Source: Mucilaginibacter achroorhodeus (GTDB taxonomy: Bacteria; Bacteroidota; Bacteroidia; Sphingobacteriales; Sphingobacteriaceae). From it: a stretch of DNA of 64,000 nucleotides. The stretch is taken from the NCBI RefSeq assembly GCF_007846095.1, contig NZ_VOEI01000005.1, forward strand, positions 1-64,000, in the 5' to 3' direction. The notes under the pieces are model-generated. The model was not told the origin of the DNA. It saw only the letters and a program-made list of their open reading frames with translations, and made no database searches. Positions 9,320 to 18,800 of the stretch are shown here, piece after piece (within the stretch, counting starts at the first letter, position 1; each line of letters opens with the position of its first letter). A program made the translations under genes and the position numbers.

Positions 9320-9814
9320 ATGTTAAGTTTTGTTCCCTTGTTTTTAAATATCGGTACCCCTGAAATGATATTGATATTATTTGTGGCACTGATGCTTTTT
9401 GGTGGTAATAAACTGCCTGAGCTTGCACGCGGTTTAGGTAAAGGTATCCGCGAGTTTAAAGATGCATCTGAGGATGTTAAGCGCGAAATAAATAACCAGA
9501 TCAATAATTACGAAGACAAAAAGACGGTTGAAAAACCGGCAATAACGGCCGAAGAGGAAAACAATACGGCGGCTAATTATAAGCCATACGAGCCTGTTGA
9601 GGGCGCTATATCAGCATACACCGGGCACTCGGCTACAGATGCTATTGAAGAACATACAGAGGAACATAAAATAGAAGGATCAACCCCGGCTGCTGATGCT
9701 ACTTTTGAGAACGAGACTGAAATTAAACCGGTTGCAGAAGCAAAACCTGCAAGCCACATCAACTTAACTAAACCTGAAGAAGTAGCTGCTGAAAAGAGAA
9801 CTACTGAAGAGTAA
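9320..9814 (+). CDS. Twin-arginine translocase TatA/TatE family subunit, long form
   Basis: A 164-residue TatA/Hcf106 protein. The single N-terminal membrane helix (MILILFVALMLFGGNKLPEL) is followed by the FGGNKLPELARGLGKG hinge and an amphipathic helix (REFKDASEDVKREI). After residue 65 comes an acidic, low-complexity tail of about 100 residues absent from the neighbouring paralog, probably cytoplasmic and disordered. TatA-type proteins form the pore of the folded-protein exporter. TatC is not in this window. Its partner lies 35 bp downstream. Confidence 0.93.
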   Translation: MLSFVPLFLNIGTPEMILILFVALMLFGGNKLPELARGLGKGIREFKDASEDVKREINNQINNYEDKKTVEKPAITAEEENNTAANYKPYEPVEGAISAYTGHSATDAIEEHTEEHKIEGSTPAADATFENETEIKPVAEAKPASHINLTKPEEVAAEKRTTEE

Positions 9815-9849
9815 TACATAGAAAATATTAATTAATTAAACTTAAAATC

Positions 9850-10038
9850 ATGGGTGGATTAGGCGCACCAGAAATCATTCTGATCATTATTGCGATATTG
9901 ATCTTGTTCGGCGGTAAAAAAATACCTGAACTAATGCGAGGCTTAGGTAAGGGTGTTAAAGAATTTAAAGACGCACAGAACGGCGAAAGCACAAGTACTA
10001 CAACTACAACAAACAACGAAGAAAAACCTAAGGTTTAA
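9850..10038 (+). CDS. tatA: Twin-arginine translocase TatA/TatE family subunit, short form
   Basis: A 62-residue minimal TatA: membrane helix [19 protein letters not shown], hinge with [17 protein letters not shown], then a short Ser/Thr-rich tail. It is a tandem paralog of the preceding gene, probably cotranscribed and closed by the strong terminator at 10083-10122. The Tat pathway is directly relevant to ActB at the right end of the window, which carries a twin-arginine motif. Confidence 0.94.
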   Translation: MGGLGAPEIILIIIAILILFGGKKIPELMRGLGKGVKEFKDAQNGESTSTTTTTNNEEKPKV

Positions 10039-10082
10039 TCCTGCCGTTGCTATTGATAAAGGCGGCAAAACCGCTATTACTG

Positions 10083-10125
10083 AACTTATCTGTTGAAAAT
10101 TTTAAGCTTCAACAGATAAGTTTTT
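10083..10125 (+). terminator. Rho-independent terminator after the tatA pair
   Basis: AACTTATCTGTTGA at 10083-10096 pairs perfectly with TCAACAGATAAGTT at 10109-10122 and runs into TTTTT. It separates the tat genes from gatA. Confidence 0.85.
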
Positions 10126-10138
10126 CTATTTTAGGCCC

Positions 10139-11566
10139 ATGGCTAAAAAGTATCACTCTTACAGTGACATTAAGAGCGGGTTACAAAGCGGAGACGTTAC
10201 CGTTGAGCAGTTGGTTAAGCAGTACCTTCAGCAAATAAATACAAATACCCATCTAAACGTATTCAATGAAGTTTTTGGTGACGAAGCACTTGCTCAGGCA
10301 AAGGCACTTGATGTACGTTTAAAAAATAATGAACCGGTTGGCAAGCTTGCGGGTATGGTTATCGGTATTAAAGATAACATTTGCTATAAAGATCATAAGG
10401 TTACTGCCTCTTCTAAGATATTAGAGAATTTTACTTCCATATACTCCGCAACTATTGTAGAACGTTTACTGGCAGAGGATGCCATTATCATAGGCCGTTG
10501 CAACTGCGATGAGTTTGCCATGGGTGCATCAAATGAGAACTCGTACTTTGGCCCGGTTAAAAACTTCGCTGATGAAACACGTGTGGGTGGCGGCTCATCG
10601 GGTGGTTCTGCAGTTGCTGTGCAGGCAGGTATGTGCCACGCTGCCATAGGTACCGATACAGGCGGCTCCGTTAGGCAGCCTGCTTCATTCTGTGGTGTGA
10701 TAGGCTTAAAACCTACTTACGGCCGCATATCAAGGCATGGTATTATCAGCTATGCTTCATCGTTTGACCAGGTTGGGCCCATCACGCAATCAGTAGAAGA
10801 TGCTGCATTACTGTTAGAGGTAATGGCCGGACCTGATGAATACGATGCTACCCTTGCCAACCAACCGGTACCTGCCGCGAATGAACTAAAGCCTGAAGCA
10901 CGTCAAAAGCGCATAGCCTACCTGCAAGAAGCTTTAACAAGTCCTGGTGTTGATGCTGATGTGAAAGGTACACTTTCAACTTACATAGATAAGCTACGTG
11001 CTGATGGACACATCGTAAAACCGATCTCTTTTGAGTTGCTCGATTACCTGGTGCCTACGTACTACATCTTAGCAATGGCCGAGGCTTCATCAAACCTGGC
11101 TCGTTATGATGGTGTGCACTACGGTTACCGTAGTCCCAATGCTACAGATCTGGTTTCTACCTATAAAAAATCGCGTTATGAAGGATTTGGTAAAGAAGTT
11201 AAACGTCGTATTATGTTAGGTACTTTTGTGCTTAGCGCAGGTTATTATGATGCTTATTACGCAAAAGCCCAAAGGGTTAGGCGCCTGATACAGGACAAGA
11301 CCAACGAAATACTGAACGATTTTGATTTTATCCTGACACCCACCGCGCCCGAGCCTGCCTTTGCTTTAGGGTTAAAGGAGAAAGACCCTGTAGTTACCTA
11401 TCTATATGATATATTCACAGTGCAGGCCTCGCTGGCCGGATTGCCCGCAATATCTTTACCGGCAGGTAATAACGGTAAAGGTTTGCCGTTAGGTTTACAA
11501 TTGCTCACCAAAAAATTTGGCGAAACTGAACTGTTAAATTTTTCGGAATATTTCTTAAAGCTATAG
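10139..11566 (+). CDS. gatA: Asp-tRNA(Asn)/Glu-tRNA(Gln) amidotransferase subunit A
   Basis: A 475-residue amidase-signature enzyme. The catalytic triad is complete: K78 in GIKDN, the cis-Ser at S153 in GGGSSGGSA, and the nucleophile S177 in GTDTGGSVRQP. GatA releases ammonia from glutamine for GatB to amidate mischarged tRNA. Length and C-terminal signature (AGLPAISLPAG, GLPLGLQLL) match GatA rather than general amidases. GatB and GatC are not adjacent, as is common in this phylum. The start is 17 nt after the terminator of the tat genes. Confidence 0.95.
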   Translation: MAKKYHSYSDIKSGLQSGDVTVEQLVKQYLQQINTNTHLNVFNEVFGDEALAQAKALDVRLKNNEPVGKLAGMVIGIKDNICYKDHKVTASSKILENFTSIYSATIVERLLAEDAIIIGRCNCDEFAMGASNENSYFGPVKNFADETRVGGGSSGGSAVAVQAGMCHAAIGTDTGGSVRQPASFCGVIGLKPTYGRISRHGIISYASSFDQVGPITQSVEDAALLLEVMAGPDEYDATLANQPVPAANELKPEARQKRIAYLQEALTSPGVDADVKGTLSTYIDKLRADGHIVKPISFELLDYLVPTYYILAMAEASSNLARYDGVHYGYRSPNATDLVSTYKKSRYEGFGKEVKRRIMLGTFVLSAGYYDAYYAKAQRVRRLIQDKTNEILNDFDFILTPTAPEPAFALGLKEKDPVVTYLYDIFTVQASLAGLPAISLPAGNNGKGLPLGLQLLTKKFGETELLNFSEYFLKL

Positions 11567-11622
11567 CCGATTAATATATTAGTAAATAATTCTCGGGTGA
11601 CTTTCTGAGGATACCCTAAAAT

Positions 11623-12846
11623 ATGAAGAAACTGCTTACTTTTTTTGCCTGCGTTTTACTGGCGCATGCAGTTAAAGCCCAGGCTGCCATGCAGCAGGAT
11701 ACCAATGTTACCGCACCTGAGTTGCAAGCACCGGTATCTATATACAACAATGTCATTTTTAAACGCCGGTTAGATTCTATCCAAAAAGAAGTACCGCTTG
11801 ATTATAATGGTTACGTACAGGCCTATATTGATCTCTACAGCAGACGAAGAGATGAAATGGGCAAAATGATTGGTTTATCCAGGTATTACTTCCCTATTTA
11901 TGAAAAGGCATTTGCTGATGCCGGTATCCCTGACGAGATCAAATATCTTTCAATAGTGGAGTCCGCCCTTAACCCTAACGCCATATCTAAAGTTGGTGCT
12001 GCGGGGCCTTGGCAGTTTATGTCAGAAACGGCAAAGATGTACGGTTTGGCCATGACGGAGTACGTTGATGAGCGCCGCGACCCGGTACAGGCCAGCAATG
12101 CAGCCGCGGCTTACCTTAAAGATGCCTATATGCAGTTTGGCGACTGGCTGCTGGCTATAGCATCATATAATTGCGGCAAAAGCAATGTGCAGCACGCATT
12201 AGAACGTACCGGCGCACATGATTACTGGTCAATCCGCGATCAATTGCCTCCGGAGACCCGAGGATATGTTCCCGCTTTCATCGCAGTTAATTATGTGATG
12301 AAATATCACAAGTATCATTACATAACACCGCAAAGCGCAGGTTTGGCCATTATTACAGATACGGTAATGACAAGCAAATTTGTTGCGCTTAGTCGCGTGG
12401 CGCAAGCGCTTGGCATGCCGATTAAAGATCTTGCAGCCCTAAATCCATCTTACCGCCAGCAGATAGTTAACGGCTCCGCCACCAATTTACGCAGGATAGT
12501 AGTCCCCAAGCTTAATAAACAACAAAGTGACATTTTGCATACTGCCATCAACGATATAACTGCGCCTGTACGCCCGTTAAGGCCTATGCAATATGCAGCT
12601 ATTAATCCACCGCCTGATTTGCCTGCAAGGCCATACATGGCTAACGCTGCACAACAAGCATACGTGGTAAATGGTGCTGCTATTACGCCAACCATACACG
12701 TTACCAAAAAGGGGGAAACCTTATCTACCATAGCAAGCATGTTTAACGTAAAGGTTGAGCAATTGATGCAGTGGAACAAACAGTTAGGTGGCAATGCGAA
12801 CTTACCACTGCTGCCCGGATTAACGGTGAACATTGGTAACGGCTGA
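11623..12846 (+). CDS. Lytic transglycosylase with SLT and LysM domains (MltD-like)
   Basis: A 407-residue exported protein: signal peptide MKKLLTFFACVLLAHAVKAQ, then a family 1 SLT domain at about 85-220 with the catalytic E113 in SIVESALNPNAIS and the GPWQFM motif, then a C-terminal LysM at about 357-404 (KKGETLSTIASMFNV). It cleaves glycan strands of peptidoglycan to anhydromuropeptides in the periplasm. Family members often have two or more LysM repeats; here one is clear, and a degenerate one may sit near residue 250. It follows gatA by 56 bp. Confidence 0.92.
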   Translation: MKKLLTFFACVLLAHAVKAQAAMQQDTNVTAPELQAPVSIYNNVIFKRRLDSIQKEVPLDYNGYVQAYIDLYSRRRDEMGKMIGLSRYYFPIYEKAFADAGIPDEIKYLSIVESALNPNAISKVGAAGPWQFMSETAKMYGLAMTEYVDERRDPVQASNAAAAYLKDAYMQFGDWLLAIASYNCGKSNVQHALERTGAHDYWSIRDQLPPETRGYVPAFIAVNYVMKYHKYHYITPQSAGLAIITDTVMTSKFVALSRVAQALGMPIKDLAALNPSYRQQIVNGSATNLRRIVVPKLNKQQSDILHTAINDITAPVRPLRPMQYAAINPPPDLPARPYMANAAQQAYVVNGAAITPTIHVTKKGETLSTIASMFNVKVEQLMQWNKQLGGNANLPLLPGLTVNIGNG

Positions 12847-12923
12847 TAGAACCTGCGTACCTGCGTTTAATTTAAAGTGCCTTAACCTTAGCCTTTTTGT
12901 TGGCTCTTCAGGAAAAGTAATTG

Positions 12924-12931
12924 TAATTTTG
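12924..12931 (+). promoter_or_regulatory. -7 promoter box of the malic enzyme gene
   Basis: TAATTTTG is a perfect TAnnTTTG match 23 nt before the ATG at 12955. Confidence 0.55.
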
Positions 12932-12954
12932 GGGGCTTCAACAAAAGAAAGAAC

Positions 12955-15252
12955 ATGAACAAACCAAATCGTAAGCAGGATGCCCTTAACTACCACGCTA
13001 AAGGCCGCCCCGGTAAAATACAGGTAGTTCCTACAAAGCCTACAAATTCTCAACGCGATCTTACGCTGGCCTATTCGCCGGGCGTTGCAGAACCCTGCCG
13101 CGAAATAGCCAACAATGTTGACGATGTATATAAATATACTGCCAAAGGTAACCTGGTTGCGGTTATAAGTAATGGTACTGCGGTGCTTGGCCTGGGCAAC
13201 ATAGGCCCGGAAGCCAGTAAGCCGGTGATGGAGGGTAAAGGCCTTTTATTTAAAATATATGCCGATATTGATGTGTTTGACCTTGAGGTGAATGCTAAAT
13301 CGGTAGATGATTTTGTGAACATTGTTAAAGCGCTTGAGCCAACCTTTGGCGGCGTTAACCTCGAAGATATATCAGCCCCAACTTGTTTTGAGATAGAGCG
13401 CAGGCTAAAGGCCGAGATGAATATCCCGGTAATGCATGACGACCAGCATGGTACTGCCATTATATCAGGCGCAGCCCTGATGAATGCCTGTGAGATACAA
13501 GGCAAAAAGCTGGATAAGATAAAATTAGTAGTGAACGGTGCCGGTGCTGCAGCGGTTTCATGTACCAAAATGTACCTGTCTTTAGGTGTTAAGAAAGAAA
13601 ACCTGGTGATGTTTGACATCAATGGTTTGATAACCCCAGAGCGTACCGACCTGGATGATATAAGACTGGAGTTTGCCACTAATCGTAAAGATATCACTAC
13701 CCTTGCGGAGGCCATGAAAGGTGCCGACGTGTTTATCGGCTTATCTGCCGGTAATGTGGTAACTGCTGATATGCTGGTGAGCATGGCTAAAAACCCCATA
13801 GTTTTTGCAATGGCTAACCCCGAACCGGAGATAAACTATGATGTAGCAACGGCTGCCCGTAAGGACATCATCATGGCTACCGGCCGTTCAGATTTCCCTA
13901 ATCAGGTGAATAATGTGTTGGGCTTCCCATACATCTTCCGTGGTGCTTTAGACGTACGTGCTACTGCAATCAATGAGGAGATGAAGATCGCCGCTGTTAA
14001 AGCTATTGCAGAGATGGCTAAAAAACCGGTACCGGAAGCCGTTAACCTGGCCTACAACATCACCAACCTTAAATTCGGCAAAGATTATATTATTCCTAAA
14101 CCGATGGATCAGCGTTTGATCACGGAGGTATCATCAGCGGTAGCAAAAGCAGCCATTGAATCAGGTGTTGCTCGCAAGATCATTACCGATTGGGATGCTT
14201 ACAACGAGGAATTGATATCCCGCCTGGGCAGCAATAATAAACTGCTGCGCGATATGACCAACCAGGCTAAACAGGATCCTAAACGTGTGGTATTTGCCGA
14301 GGCTGATAATTACAAGATATTACGTGCGGCGCAAATAGTAAAAGAAGAAAAGATCGCTACGCCTATATTGTTGGGTAATGAAGAACGTATTCGCCAGATC
14401 ATGCGCGAAACCGAGCTTGACCTTGGTGACGTTGAGATCATCGACCCTAAGAAACATACTGCCCGTTCTGAAGAGTACATGAATTTTCTGTTCAAAAAAC
14501 GCCAGCGCCGTGGCGTTACTTCATTCGAGGCCAAAAAAATGATCACCGACCGTAACTACTACGGTGCTTGCATGGTGCAGTTTGGCGAGGCCGACGCATT
14601 GATTTCGGGTTTAACCAAGAACTATGCCTCAACCGTTAAACCTGCCTTACAGATCATCGGTATTGAGGAAGGGATTAGCCGCGTAGCGGGCATGTACCTG
14701 ATGATTACGCCAAAAGGTCCATTTTTTTTCGGAGATACTACAGTTAATATAAACCCTACGGCCCAAGAACTCGTAGACATAACCGTGTTGATAGAGAAAT
14801 CGGTTAGGCAGTTGAATATCCAACCCCGCGTTGCGATATTATCATATTCAAATTTTGGCTCAAACGATGGCGAATTGCCGGAAAAAACACGCGCGGCAGT
14901 TAAGATATTACATGATAAATACCCGGATATGGTAGTAGATGGTGAGATGCAGGCAAACTTTGCGCTTAATCCGGCGCTGCTTGCCGATAACTTTCCATTC
15001 TCAACGCTTAACGGAAAGCCGGCAAATACGCTTATCTTCCCCACACTGGAATCAGGCAATATTGCCTACAAACTGATGCAGGAGATTGGTGGTGCCGAAG
15101 CAGTTGGCCCTATCCTGTTGGGTTTGAAGAAACCCGTTCACGTATTGCAGTTAGGTAGCTCGGTACGCGAAATTGTAAACATGGTTACCATCGCCGTTAT
15201 AGATGCGCAAATAAAATGTGCCGCAATGGAAGCCAAAACAAAAAAGAAATAA
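12955..15252 (+). CDS. maeB: NADP-dependent malic enzyme with C-terminal phosphotransacetylase-like domain
   Basis: The 765-residue MaeB-type fusion oxidatively decarboxylates malate to pyruvate with NADP. The malic enzyme part (about 1-425) shows Y40 in AYSPGVAEP, the substrate Lys in EGKGLLFK, the metal-binding HDDQHGTAI and the nucleotide motif NGAGAAAVSC. Residues from about 430 to the end resemble phosphate acetyltransferase (DPKRVVFAEADNYKIL onward); in MaeB this part is thought to regulate by binding acetyl-CoA rather than catalyse. The length is standard. ruvA follows after 11 bp. Confidence 0.95.
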   Translation: MNKPNRKQDALNYHAKGRPGKIQVVPTKPTNSQRDLTLAYSPGVAEPCREIANNVDDVYKYTAKGNLVAVISNGTAVLGLGNIGPEASKPVMEGKGLLFKIYADIDVFDLEVNAKSVDDFVNIVKALEPTFGGVNLEDISAPTCFEIERRLKAEMNIPVMHDDQHGTAIISGAALMNACEIQGKKLDKIKLVVNGAGAAAVSCTKMYLSLGVKKENLVMFDINGLITPERTDLDDIRLEFATNRKDITTLAEAMKGADVFIGLSAGNVVTADMLVSMAKNPIVFAMANPEPEINYDVATAARKDIIMATGRSDFPNQVNNVLGFPYIFRGALDVRATAINEEMKIAAVKAIAEMAKKPVPEAVNLAYNITNLKFGKDYIIPKPMDQRLITEVSSAVAKAAIESGVARKIITDWDAYNEELISRLGSNNKLLRDMTNQAKQDPKRVVFAEADNYKILRAAQIVKEEKIATPILLGNEERIRQIMRETELDLGDVEIIDPKKHTARSEEYMNFLFKKRQRRGVTSFEAKKMITDRNYYGACMVQFGEADALISGLTKNYASTVKPALQIIGIEEGISRVAGMYLMITPKGPFFFGDTTVNINPTAQELVDITVLIEKSVRQLNIQPRVAILSYSNFGSNDGELPEKTRAAVKILHDKYPDMVVDGEMQANFALNPALLADNFPFSTLNGKPANTLIFPTLESGNIAYKLMQEIGGAEAVGPILLGLKKPVHVLQLGSSVREIVNMVTIAVIDAQIKCAAMEAKTKKK

Positions 15253-15263
15253 TCTGAATAAAC

Positions 15264-15848
15264 ATGTACGACTATATTGATGGTAAACTGGCGTTTAAAA
15301 GCGCAGCTTATGTGGTGATTGATGCAGGTGGGGTTGGTTACCAGATCAATATATCGTTAAACACTTACTCGCTGCTCGGCGAGGGTGAACGTTGCAAGTT
15401 ATACACCTGGCTGCACGTTAAAGAAGATGCACATACACTTTATGGTTTTGCCGATGCAGGAGAGCGTAAGCTTTTCCTGCATCTGGTTTCCATATCAGGC
15501 ATTGGCCCAAATACTGCACGGATGATGCTATCGTCCATAACCCCGGCAGAGATACAACAAGCCATTGTACAAGGCAACGTGGCGCTGATAAAAAGCATTA
15601 AAGGCATCGGCCCAAAATCTGCCCAACGTATTATTTTAGAATTACAAGACAAGCTTAAAAAAGAAGGTCCGGATACATTGACTTCCATTGTGGTATCAAA
15701 AACAGCAAAAGACGAAGCGCTTTCTGCATTGGTTACCCTTGGTTTTGCACGCAACGCAGCAGAGAAGGTTCTGGATCAGGAGATAAGCAAAAATACAGGA
15801 GTTTTAACTGTAGAGCAACTTATCAAATACGCGCTTAAGAACTTATAA
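15264..15848 (+). CDS. ruvA: Holliday junction branch migration protein RuvA
   Basis: A 194-residue RuvA of normal length with the N-terminal OB fold (MYDYIDGKLAFKS), the central double helix-hairpin-helix (SGIGPNTARMML and IKGIGPKSAQRIILEL) and the flexible C-terminal RuvB-binding domain (DEALSALVTLGFARNAAEKV). It tetramerises on four-way DNA junctions and loads the RuvB motor. It is tucked between maeB (11 bp) and sprA (21 bp), suggesting a shared transcript. The ruvA-sprA adjacency is common in Bacteroidota. Confidence 0.97.
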   Translation: MYDYIDGKLAFKSAAYVVIDAGGVGYQINISLNTYSLLGEGERCKLYTWLHVKEDAHTLYGFADAGERKLFLHLVSISGIGPNTARMMLSSITPAEIQQAIVQGNVALIKSIKGIGPKSAQRIILELQDKLKKEGPDTLTSIVVSKTAKDEALSALVTLGFARNAAEKVLDQEISKNTGVLTVEQLIKYALKNL

Positions 15849-15869
15849 TTACTGATTTAATAAACAAAC

Positions 15870-18800
15870 TTGGTTAAACTTTTTACTACTAAGCTTTTTG
15901 TAGTTATACTCTTTGTATCTGCTTTAAGCGGGGTAGGGAAGCTATATGCACAGCAAATACCTGTGCAACAGACAAATCAGGTTCCAAACCAGCTGCCTAA
16001 TCAGTATCCGGCACAGCAAGGGCAGCAGCAATACCCAACACAGCAAGGCCAGCAGTTCCCAAACAGGCAGGTACAATATCCCAACCAGCAAAACCCTAAC
16101 CAGCCGCAGCAACAGCCGTTTAACCAACAACCGCGGCCCGGGCAAACGCCGGTGCAGGCACAACCCCAGTCCAATACAACAGGCCAACCCTTACGCGCAG
16201 ATACTGGTTATAAACCCGGCCCTGTTAAACTGCGTGAGCCAACCACAAAGCGTGAGCGTTCGGGGCTGTTTTTTAAAGACCCGCCCGGCCTGGTACGAAC
16301 GGTGGAGTACGACCCCGCAACCAACCGTTACATTTTGTATGAAAAGTTAGGTAACCTTAATTACCGCGCTCCCCAGTACCTAACCTTTAGCGAATATATG
16401 CTGCTGCAGCAACGCAGTGTAAGGCGCGATTATTTTCAGCAATTATCAGATAATTACGCTTTTGAGTCGGAGCAGCCGGGCTTTATTCCGCAAATGCGTG
16501 TGCGCAGCAGAACCTTTGAGCAGATCTTTGGCAGTTCAGTTATCAATATCCGTCCGCAGGGATCAGCAGAAGTGATTTTGGCCGGGCAGATCAATAAGAA
16601 TGAGAACCCGCTTTTTAATACCCGCCAGCGTAACCAGTTCAACTTTAATTTCGATCAGCGTATACAACTGAACGTTACCGGTGACATCGGTGATAAACTG
16701 AAGATCACCACCAACTATAATACGCAGGCACAATTCCAGTTTGAAAACCAGATCAAACTGGATTACACCGGTCACCCGGATGAGATCATCCAGAAAGTTG
16801 AAGCCGGTACTGTAAGCATGCCATTGAATACCACACTTATCACCGGTAGCCAGGCGTTGTTCGGGGTGAAGACGAAACTAAAATTCGGCCGGTTAGATGT
16901 TACAAGTATCTTTTCGCAGCAACGTTCGCAGTCAAGAAACATTACCATTACCAATGGTTCTCAGCAGGGAAATATCTCTATAACCGCTGCAGATTATGAG
17001 GCGAACAAGCACTACTTTCTATCGCAGTACTTCCGCAACAATTATAATCGCGCGCTGGCCAATATTCCTATCATCAGCTCAAACATCACCATTACCAAAA
17101 TTGAGGTATGGACAACCAACCGTACCAGCGTAACTACCGATTCGCGCGATATATTGGCTTTCCTTGACCTGGGCGAGAACAGGCCTTACAACCCGCAGTT
17201 TAGCGGTGCAGGACAGAGCGGCTACCCCGCAGGCTTCCAGGGGCCGGGCTTTACGCAGCAGTCTAACAACCTCCTAACGAATATCCCCGCAGGTGCGCGT
17301 AATACCAATTCAAACGATATTGCTACCTACTTCCGAGCAACAGGCGGTACAGATAATTACGCAAAGCTCACCTACGCCCGTAAGTTAAAGGATAATGAGT
17401 TTACACTGCATCCGCAATTGGGTTACCTATCCCTAAATTATCCGCTAAATAATGATGAAGTATTGGCCGTGGCATACCAATACACCGTAAATGGCGTGCA
17501 ATATCAGGTGGGTGAGTTTAGTAGCGACAGACCGGTGAATACCGCAACGCCGCAGGTATTGTACACCAAGCTTTTAAAGAATGAGCTGTTAAAAACCAGC
17601 TTGCCGACCTGGGACCTGATGATGAAAAACATCTACTCGTTAGGAGCAAGCCAGATAAGCCCAACCAACTTTAAGCTGAACATTACCCGTTTGGATGATA
17701 AATCGGGCATTGAAAAGATAGGCATTGACGAGGGGACCAACACCAAAGGCAAACGCTGGCTGCAGATAACAGGCTTAGACAACCTTAATCAGCAAAATGA
17801 TAAAAGCCCCGATGGCTTTTTTGATTTTTTGGAAGGAATAACTATCGATTCGCAGAACGGGCGCATCATGTTCCCAACGGTTGAACCTTTCGGCAGCGAC
17901 CTTGCCAGGCAGTTTACCCCGGCCGAAGGCGACCTTAATACCCGCTACGTTTACCAACCGCTGTATGATTCAACCAAGGTTATTGCGCAGCAGTTGTTCC
18001 CAAAGCTTAATCGTTATCTCATCAAAGGAACTTACACGGGGCAAAATGGGTCGGAGTACCAGCTAAATGCTGTGAATGTTCCGCAAGGTTCCGTGGTGGT
18101 AACGGCAGGCAACCTGCGTTTACAGGAAGGTACGGATTATACTATCGATTACAGTTCCGGCCGGTTGAGGATGCTTAACCAGGCTTTGTTGCAATCGGGC
18201 CAGCCCATCAACATCAAGCTTGAGAATAACGAGCTTTTTGGCGTGCAACAGAAGTCTCTCTGGGGTACCCGGTTAGATTATCATGCAAGTCCTAAGCTTG
18301 CCTTGGGTGCTACCTTAATGCATTTAACAGAGCAGCCGCTCAATCAGAACGAGATAGTTGGGCAGGAGTCCATATCAAATAGCATATGGGGCTTTGATGC
18401 CAACTACAGTTCCGAATCAAGGTTCCTGACCCGGTTGGTGGATAAAATCCCTTTCATCAATACCAAAGCGCCATCAACCATTAACTTCAGCGGCGAGTTT
18501 GCACAGTTAAGGCCGGGAAGCCCCGGTGCACTTAATTTTGCCGGATCAAAAAATGGTACATCATACCTGGATGATTTTGAGAACAGCCGCACGGTAATAG
18601 ATATAAAGGGCGCTTTGAACTGGCAGCTTTCGGGCACGCCGCAAATGTTTTCGGAGAGTAATCTATTTAATGACCTTAGTTACGGTTACAACCGCGCGAG
18701 GCTGGCTTATTATAATATCGACCCCATATTTTATGTGAACTCCGGTAACATACCTGTATCAAGAAGCGATCTCTCTAACCATTACGTAAGGCAGGTTTTA

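Noticed and set aside
13071-13799. 242-codon minus-strand frame inside malic enzyme
   Set aside because: Antisense to a highly conserved catalytic region with no family signature.
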